DNA of 64,000 bases from Maribacter polysiphoniae (GTDB lineage: Bacteria; Bacteroidota; Bacteroidia; Flavobacteriales; Flavobacteriaceae), in the NCBI RefSeq assembly GCF_003148665.1, contig NZ_QGGQ01000001.1, positions 265,762-329,761 on the forward strand. The letters are read 5' to 3'. Position 1 is the first letter of the stretch; the number at the start of each line of letters is the position of its first letter. The notes below the pieces were generated by a model. That model ran no database searches and was not told the origin of the DNA. It was given only the letters and a program-made list of their open reading frames with translations. Below are positions 23,893 through 31,652 of this stretch, piece after piece. Made by a program: the position numbers and the translations under genes.

Positions 23893-26082
23893 TTACTCGT
23901 TCTTTCCGATGAGTGAAAAGTCAAGATGACGTTTTATTAGATCTGTGTTTTTTACCATTACAACAACCTCATCCCCTAATTGATATGTTTTCTTGGTACG
24001 TTCACCAACAATAGCATATTCCTTTTCATCAAAGATATAATAATCACCTTTTATATCGCGAATCCGAACCATTCCTTCGCACTTGTTCTCAATGATCTCT
24101 ACATAGATACCCCATTCGGTAACCCCAGAGATAACTCCCACAAATTCCTGGTCTTGATGGTCCTGCATAAACTTAATCTGCATGTACTTAATGGAATCGC
24201 GCTCCGCATTGGCCGCCAAACTCTCCATATCCGAGGAATGCTTGCATTTGTCCTCATAGATTTCCTCCTTGACCGATTTACCATTATCCAAATAATGCTG
24301 TAACAAACGGTGTACCATTACATCGGGATATCTTCGAATAGGTGAGGTAAAATGGGTATAATAATCAAAGGCTAAACCGTAGTGACCGATATTATCGGTG
24401 GTATAAATAGCCTTACTCATACTACGGATTGCCAAAGTATCGACCAAATTCTGTTCTTTTTGGCCTTTCACATCCTCTAAAAGCTGGTTTAAAGACGCAC
24501 TGATCGATTTTTTATCCTTAAAGTCAAGCTTATGTCCGAATCTTGATATAATGGAATTCAAGGCTATTAATTTATCCTCATCGGGATCGGCATGGGTTCG
24601 GTAAACAAACGTCTTCTTAGGTTTTTGTTTCCCAATGAACTCTGCCACCTTGCGATTCGCCAACAACATAAATTCCTCTATCAACTTATTGGCATCCATA
24701 GCCTCCTTGAAATAAACACTTTCAGGCTCATTGTTTTCATTCAAATTGAAACGAACCTCTACCTTATCAAAGGAAATAGCGCCTTGGTCCATTCTTTTGG
24801 ACCTCATTATCTTGGCCAACTTATCCATGGTAAGGGTAGCTTTTACAACCTCTTCGGAAACCGAGTAGGCTTTACCCCTAATCGATATTTCAGTGGGTAT
24901 ATCACCATTACCATGCTCAATAATGTGCTGGGCTTCCTCATAAGCAAAACGCTCATTGGAATCTATAACGGTTCTACCAAACCACTGGTTTTGTATCTGA
25001 GCCTTGTCATTGAGTTCGAAAATGGCAGAAAAAGTATATTTTTCCTCATTGGGACGTAATGAACAGGCATTGTTTGATAATACTTCAGGCAACATGGGAA
25101 CCACCCTATCTACAAGGTATACGGAAGTAGCCCTATTATAAGCTTCTTCGTCCAACAGGGTATCCGGTTGTAAATAATGGGAAACATCGGCAATATGTAT
25201 CCCTATTTCGTAATTGCCATTATCAAGTACTTCAAAGGATAAGGCATCATCAAAATCCTTGGCATCCTTAGGGTCAATGGTAAAGGTCAATACCTCTCTC
25301 ATATCCCTTCTTTTAGCTATTTCCTCGGATTTTATAGAGGTATCCAGGGTATTGGCATACTGTTCAACCTCAGAAGGAAATTCATAAGGCAAGCCATATT
25401 CCGCTAAAATGGAATGTATCTCCGTTTGATGCTCCCCTGGTTTACCCAATACATCGATGATGGTACCAAAGGGGGAATCGGTATTATCGGGCCATTCGGT
25501 AATTTCAACAACTACCTTATCACCATTTTCAGCGCCCTTTATCTTATCTTTTGGAACGAAAATATCGGTATACATTCTAAAATCAGAAGGTCTTACAAAG
25601 GCAAAGGTCTTTTGCATATCAACAATACCCACAAAATTGGTTTTGTTGCGTTCAACTACCCGTGTAATCTCCCCTTCCAGTTTTTTACCCTTCCTTTTTG
25701 GAAAAATATAAACCTCGACAGTGTCTTTATGAAAGGCCTTATTCAATTTATTGAACGGAACAAATACATCTTCATCTATTCCATCTACAATAATATAGGC
25801 ATTGCCCCTTCCTGTAATATCAACCCGACCGGTATGGTAGGTTTTGGTTGAGGGTAAAGCCCTATAATGGCCTCGTGTCTCTTCTATAATTCTCTTTTTT
25901 TCTTTGAGTTGGGTAAGTCGTTTTATCAATTGATTGCGCTCATTCGCATCAGTAACGCCGATTCTTTCGGCAATTTGTTTATAGGTAAAGCCTTTTTTAG
26001 GGTCTTTTTCAAGTACGGTAAAAATTCCTTTAGTTATTTCGTTTATTCTATGGTTTCTTGCTTTCTTATTATTCTTTGACAT
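23893..26082 (-). CDS. rnr: Ribonuclease R (RNB family exoribonuclease)
   Basis: At 729 residues this is a normal length. The order is an N-terminal winged-helix domain (about 15-70, RIGVTDANERNQLIKRL), cold-shock/OB domains (about 75-220), the RNB catalytic domain (about 255-580) with the metal-binding signature DPKDAKDFDDALS and the MLPEVLSNNACSLRP segment, and a C-terminal S1 domain (GVISGVTEWGIYVE). RNase R degrades structured RNA 3' to 5'. It is divergent from rpiB across a 610-base AT-rich gap and heads a leftward run with DUF2807 and LysE-type genes. Confidence 0.95.
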   Translation of the reverse strand: MSKNNKKARNHRINEITKGIFTVLEKDPKKGFTYKQIAERIGVTDANERNQLIKRLTQLKEKKRIIEETRGHYRALPSTKTYHTGRVDITGRGNAYIIVDGIDEDVFVPFNKLNKAFHKDTVEVYIFPKRKGKKLEGEITRVVERNKTNFVGIVDMQKTFAFVRPSDFRMYTDIFVPKDKIKGAENGDKVVVEITEWPDNTDSPFGTIIDVLGKPGEHQTEIHSILAEYGLPYEFPSEVEQYANTLDTSIKSEEIAKRRDMREVLTFTIDPKDAKDFDDALSFEVLDNGNYEIGIHIADVSHYLQPDTLLDEEAYNRATSVYLVDRVVPMLPEVLSNNACSLRPNEEKYTFSAIFELNDKAQIQNQWFGRTVIDSNERFAYEEAQHIIEHGNGDIPTEISIRGKAYSVSEEVVKATLTMDKLAKIMRSKRMDQGAISFDKVEVRFNLNENNEPESVYFKEAMDANKLIEEFMLLANRKVAEFIGKQKPKKTFVYRTHADPDEDKLIALNSIISRFGHKLDFKDKKSISASLNQLLEDVKGQKEQNLVDTLAIRSMSKAIYTTDNIGHYGLAFDYYTHFTSPIRRYPDVMVHRLLQHYLDNGKSVKEEIYEDKCKHSSDMESLAANAERDSIKYMQIKFMQDHQDQEFVGVISGVTEWGIYVEIIENKCEGMVRIRDIKGDYYIFDEKEYAIVGERTKKTYQLGDEVVVMVKNTDLIKRHLDFSLIGKNE

Positions 26083-26642
26083 TAAAATTCTATTTGGGTT
26101 GAAAATTACAAATTATAATCCATTACCTATATCTATTAACCTTTCTTAAGCTTTATTTCACATTAATTAAGGTTATCAACATATATATCATACAATCCAT
26201 TTTTTCTTTTATAAATTTAAAACAAAATGATGTTTATTATAGCTTGTTAATAGTGGTTATAAAAAAACGTTTAAAAAATAGGTTTGCACCCATAAAACAG
26301 TTTATCGACAACTTATCACAACATACTTTCATTATTTATCAGATGATTATAAATCTTATCAACGATTATTGATAACCTATTTCAACATTGATTTATTAAT
26401 AAGTAAATGTATATTTATTGTTAACTACGAAAAGATTTAACTTAATATCTTCCTGTTATTTTCTTAGAAGTAAATTCTTTTTTTAACGTAATGTTTTGTA
26501 AGACGAAAAGGAAAGGTAATAACAAAATTTAAATACCACTTTTTTCAACTTAATTATTAACAAGTTAATAAGGGATATTAGGAAGATAATAACAATGTAG
26601 TTTTACATACAATATAGTATAAACGTGATCGGTCCATTATTA
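26083..26642. other. AT-rich divergent intergenic region with DnaA-box-like sites (possible oriC)
   Basis: The gap is strongly AT-rich and has no credible ORF. Five nine-base sites resemble the DnaA box TTATCCACA within about 200 bases: TTATCAACA (26173-26181), TTATCGACA (26302-26310), TTATCACAA (26313-26321), TTATCAACG (26356-26364), and TTATCAATA on the minus strand (26367-26375). Both flanking genes are transcribed away from it. Against this, dnaA, rpmH and gyrB are not adjacent, and more distant genes show no matching strand bias. The rnr promoter must also lie here. Confidence 0.3.
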
Positions 26643-26677
26643 TTGTGAATAACAATGTATTTGTACATTTGTACAAA
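26643..26677 (+). promoter_or_regulatory. rpiB promoter overlapped by a palindromic operator
   Basis: TTG (26643-26645), 18 bases, TACATTTG (26664-26671) matches the Bacteroidota promoter. The -7 box lies inside the perfect 18-base palindrome TTTGTACATTTGTACAAA (26660-26677). An 18-base element AACAATGTA-TTTG-TACAT (26651-26668) is repeated with two mismatches exactly 60 bases upstream (26591-26608). The layout suggests a dimeric repressor. Confidence 0.6.
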
Positions 26678-26692
26678 ATATATACGATAACC

Positions 26693-27124
26693 ATGAAAAT
26701 CTCTATAGGTAACGATCACGCGGGAACAGAATATAAATTGGCTATAATCGGACTTTTGAAATCTATGGATATCGAAGTTACAAATTATGGTACCGATGGT
26801 GCGGATAGTGTTGATTATCCTGATTTTGTGCATCCTGTGGCCCAAGATGTTGAAGAAGAGAAGGTTGATTACGGAATTATTATTTGTGGTAGTGGCAATG
26901 GCGCTTCAATGACGGCAAATAAACACCAAAAGATTCGATGTGCCCTATGTTGGAACAAGGAAATAGTCCAATTGGCAAGGGAACATAATGATGCAAATAT
27001 TTTAAGTTTACCAGCAAGATATATATCCTTACCACAGGCATTGGATATGGTCAAAGTATTTTTAAATACGGATTTTGAAGGGGGTCGACATGAAAGACGT
27101 ATTGAAAAGATACCTTGTTCATAG
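26693..27124 (+). CDS. rpiB: Ribose-5-phosphate isomerase B
   Basis: The ATG at 26693 gives the family start MKISIGNDHAGTEYK and a 143-residue protein, the usual length; the frame extends 16 codons upstream, but those codons cover the promoter. The active-site segment is IICGSGNGASMTANKH, with the catalytic Cys and the phosphate-binding G-S-G-N-G loop. The family interconverts ribose-5-phosphate and ribulose-5-phosphate; some members act on allose or galactose phosphates. A CDF exporter gene follows after 53 bases with its own promoter candidate. Confidence 0.93.
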   Translation: MKISIGNDHAGTEYKLAIIGLLKSMDIEVTNYGTDGADSVDYPDFVHPVAQDVEEEKVDYGIIICGSGNGASMTANKHQKIRCALCWNKEIVQLAREHNDANILSLPARYISLPQALDMVKVFLNTDFEGGRHERRIEKIPCS

Positions 27125-27136
27125 TAAGTACTTTTG
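27102..27136 (+). promoter_or_regulatory. Promoter candidate of the CDF exporter gene
   Basis: TTG (27102-27104), 24 bases, TACTTTTG (27129-27136). The -7 box is exact; the spacing is one base over the usual range. It lies at and just past the 3' end of rpiB. Confidence 0.45.
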
Positions 27137-27177
27137 TATTGATTATATTTTGATGGATTCTTTTCATTTACCCTATT

Positions 27178-28089
27178 ATGGCACATAATCACGGACACTC
27201 ACATGCACATACAGACTTAAAGGGAAAAAACCTCTTAGTATCTATATTTCTCAATATCATTATCACTGTTTCCCAAGTCATAGGAGGGTTGATTTCGGGA
27301 AGCTTGTCCTTGTTGTCGGATGCATTGCATAATTTTAGTGATGTTCTATCCTTGATTGTAAGTTATGTGGCTACCGCGCTTTCAAAAAAGGAAGCTTGTA
27401 CCAATAAAACATTCGGTTATAAACGGGCAGAGATTATTGCCGCTTTTGTAAATGCCGCCACGCTGGTAATAGTGGCTATCATTTTGATCAAAGAGGCTAT
27501 TGAACGCTTTATGAATCCTATTGCAATCGAATCGAATTTGGTTATTTGGTTATCTTTATTAGGCATCGCTGCCAACGGCTTCAGTGTGTTATTATTAAAA
27601 AAACATGCAGATAGCAACATGAACATGAAATCTGCGTACCTACACTTATTGACCGATATGTTGGCTTCTGTAGCCGTACTCATCGGGGGTCTCTTGATGA
27701 AATTCTATCAAATGTATTGGGTGGATCCGGCGTTGACCTTGGCGATTGCCCTTTATCTCATATTTATGGGATATGATTTACTTAAGGAATCTACAAGGGT
27801 ACTCATGTTATTTACCCCAAGTACCATTCATGTTCAACAAATAGTAGAGACCATTAATAAAATCGATCCCATTAAGAATGTCCACCATGTACATATTTGG
27901 CAATTGAACGAGGATGAGGTGCATCTTGAGGCCCATATAGACTTTCTAAAGGATATAAAACTTTCGGAATTCGATGTCATTTTAGACAAAATTGAAGATG
28001 AGGTATATCATAATTTTGGAATTAACCATGTTAACATCCAACCCGAATTCGGAAAGTGTGATGCCAAACAAATTATAGTACAGGATTGA
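27178..28089 (+). CDS. Cation diffusion facilitator (CzcD/ZitB-type metal exporter)
   Basis: The 303-residue protein starts with a His-rich metal-binding stretch (AHNHGHSHAHTD), then has six membrane segments. The two intramembrane HxxxD zinc-site motifs are visible, LSDALHNFSD in helix 2 and HLLTD in helix 5. A C-terminal cytoplasmic domain carries the HVHIWQLNEDEVHLEAH pattern. CDF proteins export Zn2+ or similar divalent ions in exchange for protons. The ElaA-type gene starts 3 bases after the stop, so the two are one transcript. Confidence 0.92.
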   Translation: MAHNHGHSHAHTDLKGKNLLVSIFLNIIITVSQVIGGLISGSLSLLSDALHNFSDVLSLIVSYVATALSKKEACTNKTFGYKRAEIIAAFVNAATLVIVAIILIKEAIERFMNPIAIESNLVIWLSLLGIAANGFSVLLLKKHADSNMNMKSAYLHLLTDMLASVAVLIGGLLMKFYQMYWVDPALTLAIALYLIFMGYDLLKESTRVLMLFTPSTIHVQQIVETINKIDPIKNVHHVHIWQLNEDEVHLEAHIDFLKDIKLSEFDVILDKIEDEVYHNFGINHVNIQPEFGKCDAKQIIVQD

Positions 28090-28091
28090 AA

Positions 28092-28532
28092 ATGAACATT
28101 TCCATTAAAAATTTCGAAGCCCTTACATTGGAAGAGTTATATGGTATTCTTCAATTGCGCTCCGAAGTTTTTGTGGTTGAGCAGGATTGTGTTTATCAAG
28201 ACTTGGATGGTAAGGATAAAAAAGCGCTACATATTATCGGGACCAAGGATAATACAATAGTCGCCTATACCCGAGTTTTCAAACCTGGCGATTACTTTAT
28301 TGAAGCCAGTATCGGCCGTGTAGTAGTCAAGGCATCCGAACGCCAATACGGTTATGGTTATAATATCATGATGGCTTCGATAAAAGCTATCCAAGAATAT
28401 TTCAACGAGACTACCATTAAGATCTCAGCACAGACCTATCTTAAGAAATTCTACAGTTCCCTCGGTTTTAAGGAAATAGGGGATGGCTATTTGGAAGATG
28501 GTATTCCGCATATAGGAATGCTAAAAGACTAA
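28092..28532 (+). CDS. elaA: ElaA-type GNAT acetyltransferase
   Basis: The ATG at 28092 is preferred over an in-frame TTG two codons earlier that overlaps the upstream stop codon. The 146-residue product has the ElaA opening (LEELYGILQLRSEVFVVEQDC, with YQDLDGKD) and the GNAT acetyl-CoA loop region IGRVVVKASERQYGYGYNIM. The acceptor substrate of ElaA proteins is not established. It is probably co-transcribed with the metal exporter. Confidence 0.88.
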   Translation: MNISIKNFEALTLEELYGILQLRSEVFVVEQDCVYQDLDGKDKKALHIIGTKDNTIVAYTRVFKPGDYFIEASIGRVVVKASERQYGYGYNIMMASIKAIQEYFNETTIKISAQTYLKKFYSSLGFKEIGDGYLEDGIPHIGMLKD

Positions 28533-28540
28533 TATCACAA

Positions 28541-28915
28541 TTAGATACGAATGGGTGATTTGTTGGAAAGATTAATATCCTCCAACATAGTATCCGTAAA
28601 TTTATAATGTCCTTTGGTGGTGATGATCCGAAACCGATTCGATTTTAAACGGCTTAAAGTATCCAAAAACAACCATTTGGACTTCAAAAGCAATGGTTTT
28701 TCAGATTTTAGACTGATTTCAAAAATATACTTGATGCCATTTTTAAGGGCTACGATGTCCGGGGTTATTTTTACACCACTTTCTTTTCTAATATACGATT
28801 TTGGGGTTTCGTATCCCTCCATATCGGCTTTGATATTTTCAAAACCGGTGGCTTCCAAATGATGGATGGATTTTTCCAAAAACTCCTTGTTTTCTATTTT
28901 TTCTACTTTGATCAT
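28541..28915 (-). CDS. Conserved-looking protein of unknown function, possible nuclease-like fold
   Basis: I do not recognise this family. The ATG at 28915 (MIKVEKIENKEFLE) gives 124 residues; an upstream ATG adds 15 hydrophobic residues in the noncoding gap. The middle reads TPDIVALKNGIKYIFEISLKSEK, with a P-D, a short strand-turn-strand and an E-x-S. This loosely resembles the PD-(D/E)XK core arrangement, but the usual Lys is not in place. It is basic and convergent with elaA (8 bases between stops). Confidence 0.6.
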   Translation of the reverse strand: MIKVEKIENKEFLEKSIHHLEATGFENIKADMEGYETPKSYIRKESGVKITPDIVALKNGIKYIFEISLKSEKPLLLKSKWLFLDTLSRLKSNRFRIITTKGHYKFTDTMLEDINLSNKSPIRI

Positions 28916-29066
28916 CCTTGAAAATAGCAGAAAAATCTTATAAAAACAAATTTTAAGCATTGATTAACAATGTTTTATGTTAATTAACACCCGTATTTTA
29001 CCTACAATGCCGTTTTGGTCGTTTTTTGGTAATCATTAGTGCGATATGGACTTACCATAAAGGATT

Positions 29067-31433
29067 TTAATTGATCAAAATGGTCTTTTTGAGTCGAATA
29101 TCCTCAGAGGAACTACCAACCATTATTTCAAATTCGCCAGGTTCTATCTTGTACACCATATTCTTGTCCCATAGTCCCAATTCTGTGATGGGAATACTAA
29201 AATCAATGCTAATGGTATCAGATGGGCGTATGTTCACTTTCTTGAATTCTTTCAAAACCTGAATAGGCGTGGTAACAGAACTTATCTTGTCATTAATATA
29301 TACCTGAACGACTTCTTTTCCTGTCATTTTCCCCGTATTTTTAATATCCATTGAAACCTGAATGAACTCGTTCTTATCCAATGTGGTGTTCGCAACCTTC
29401 AAATTGGAATATTCAAATTGGGTATAGCTCAACCCATGACCAAAAGGGAAAAGTGGATCTGGTGAGGAAAACACATAATCCCTTCCCGGTTTTTCTTTGG
29501 TTCCCCGTTGGTGATAAAATCCCTTTCCCGAGGGTTTGGTATTATAAAAAGTGGGTACATGTCCTACACTTTTCGGTACCGATACCGGTAATTTACCTGA
29601 TGGATTCACCTCCCCAAACAACACGTTGGCGATGGCATTTCCACCCTCTTCGCCAGGGTACCAAGCCTCTATAATCGCAGGAATATTTTCTTTTTCCCAT
29701 GCAATGGAATAGGCACGCCCATGAACCATAACCAATACTATCGGTTTCCCGGTTTCATGTATGGCCTTAATCAATTCCGGTTGAATACCAGGGGGTGTTA
29801 AGGTGGTTCTATCAAAACCTTCACCTGAAGTTGCAAAATCTCCGGGAATCTCTTTTCCCCACCCAATTCCCGATAAGGTCATGCTGGTACCACCAATCAC
29901 CAAAACCACTACATCACTTTGCTCCGCCGCTTTTACGGCAGCCGGTATATTGCTGTTATCGAGACCGGTAATGGTACACCCTTGGGCATAATTAACATTA
30001 ATGGTATTGTTTACATAATTTTTTATTCCCTCCAGTATGGTTACACCAGAGGCATTATCCTTGGTGGCACTGTAATCACCATATTGAACTTGATCGGCAT
30101 TGGGACCGATGACGGCAATGGAGTTTACTTGGGTAACATCCAAGGGCAATAGTTGATTTTGGTTTTTTAGAAGGATTATGGATTCTTCAGCAACTTCACG
30201 TGCAAGGTTTTTCGCTTCTTGGGTGTGAACCAAGTCGGATACTTTTTGAGGTGCGGTATAGGGTTTATCGAATAAACCAGCCTTGAATTTTGCGGTTAGT
30301 ATGTTACTAACGGCTTGATCGATCAATGTGCTATCGATCTTTCCGGTTTTGACCAGGTCTGCCAATTCGGAAAACGCATAAGGTTTTGGTGCTTCAAGAT
30401 CAATACCGGCCTTTATGGCTTCAATGGCGGTTTCAGTCTTATCATGGGTAACCTTATGAAAGTGCTCCAACATCCATACGGCCTCATAATCGGAGAACAC
30501 ATAGCCCTTAAAACCCAATTCCTTACGTAAAATGTCTTTCATTAGGTATTCGTTGCTATGCATCGGAATCCCATTGACTTCATTATAGGCAGGCATTACG
30601 GAATAGATATTGGCTTCCTGTATCACTTTTTTAAACGGATATAGGTGTAAATCCCTTAAATCCCGGGGACCAACATTATTGGGCGCCAGATTGATACCCG
30701 CAATAGGGGTGCTATAGGCCACAAAGTGTTTCGCCGTACACATAAGTTTATGGTCAGGAATACGGTTTTTTGTAATCTCGGGGTCACCCTGCATACCAAT
30801 AACAAAGGCTTTTCCCATTTCCGCAACATGATAGGGGTCCTCCCCATAACATTCTTCAACCCTTCCATATCTTGGGTCCCGGGCTAGATCGAATAATGGT
30901 GATAAAGCCTGATCTACCCCGGAAAGACTCGCTTCGTAGGCAATCTGGGTACTCATTCTTTGTATCAATTCGGTGTTCCAAGTACTTCCCTGTGCAATGG
31001 CTTGTGGAAAAATGGTAGCCCCAAAGGCCAACTGCCCATGCAGGCATTCCGCAATTTGAATGGCTGGTATGCCCAATCTTGTTTTATTCCGAAGATAGTT
31101 ATCCGCCGCTTCAGAAAGTTTAGCGATTTGGTCTACCCCAATGAACGGACTCTCCAAACAACCAATGCTTTGTCCGTGGAATAAGCTATCCAAAGAACTC
31201 GGACTGACTTTTTCATTTTTGTCGAATCCCAAGGAAGATAAGCTTAACATCTGCATCTGTGAAATTTTTTCCTCCAGGGTCATACGGCCCAACAGATCCT
31301 TGACACGGAGATCCACGCTTAGGGCGTTATCCTTATAAGGTGCATTTTGTATCGGTTCTTGTGAAAAACAAGCCGTAATAAGGCCCAAGCATAATACCGT
31401 TGGGAAAATTGATCGAATGAAACGTATGGGCAT
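29067..31433 (-). CDS. bglX: Glycoside hydrolase family 3, beta-glucosidase-like lipoprotein
   Basis: The ATG at 31433 puts an N-terminal signal with lipobox L-I-T-A-C in the right place; an in-frame ATG six codons upstream is possible. The order is a GH3 N-terminal TIM barrel, with the nucleophile Asp in GYVFSDYEAV (about residue 315), then the GH3 C-terminal sandwich (SIAVIGPNADQ ... VVLVIGGTS) and a fibronectin III-like end domain (DIKNTGKMTGKEVVQVYIND). GH3 enzymes release beta-linked glucose, xylose or similar sugars from oligosaccharides. It is probably exposed on or under the outer membrane. It lies downstream of the GH106-like gene in the same direction. Confidence 0.9.
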   Translation of the reverse strand: MPIRFIRSIFPTVLCLGLITACFSQEPIQNAPYKDNALSVDLRVKDLLGRMTLEEKISQMQMLSLSSLGFDKNEKVSPSSLDSLFHGQSIGCLESPFIGVDQIAKLSEAADNYLRNKTRLGIPAIQIAECLHGQLAFGATIFPQAIAQGSTWNTELIQRMSTQIAYEASLSGVDQALSPLFDLARDPRYGRVEECYGEDPYHVAEMGKAFVIGMQGDPEITKNRIPDHKLMCTAKHFVAYSTPIAGINLAPNNVGPRDLRDLHLYPFKKVIQEANIYSVMPAYNEVNGIPMHSNEYLMKDILRKELGFKGYVFSDYEAVWMLEHFHKVTHDKTETAIEAIKAGIDLEAPKPYAFSELADLVKTGKIDSTLIDQAVSNILTAKFKAGLFDKPYTAPQKVSDLVHTQEAKNLAREVAEESIILLKNQNQLLPLDVTQVNSIAVIGPNADQVQYGDYSATKDNASGVTILEGIKNYVNNTINVNYAQGCTITGLDNSNIPAAVKAAEQSDVVVLVIGGTSMTLSGIGWGKEIPGDFATSGEGFDRTTLTPPGIQPELIKAIHETGKPIVLVMVHGRAYSIAWEKENIPAIIEAWYPGEEGGNAIANVLFGEVNPSGKLPVSVPKSVGHVPTFYNTKPSGKGFYHQRGTKEKPGRDYVFSSPDPLFPFGHGLSYTQFEYSNLKVANTTLDKNEFIQVSMDIKNTGKMTGKEVVQVYINDKISSVTTPIQVLKEFKKVNIRPSDTISIDFSIPITELGLWDKNMVYKIEPGEFEIMVGSSSEDIRLKKTILIN

Positions 31434-31652
31434 TCTTAAAGCTGCTGGCATAGTCTTATTGTATGTTAATATTTTGATGTGTAATAGATGTGGTACTTGA
31501 AGTCTAAAAGTAGCGAATTAGGTTGGAATTCCATTTAAAAATACCTTGTGAACAACAGTAATCCAATTATATTGAAGTGACTATACCGTTCAATTGTTTT
31601 TTATTTCCTGAATCCAAGGTGTTCTTAAGAAATTGCTACTAAAAACTATTGA

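Noticed and set aside
26645-26692. Upstream start for rpiB
   Set aside because: It would place the promoter and palindrome inside the coding region; the ATG at 26693 matches the family start.
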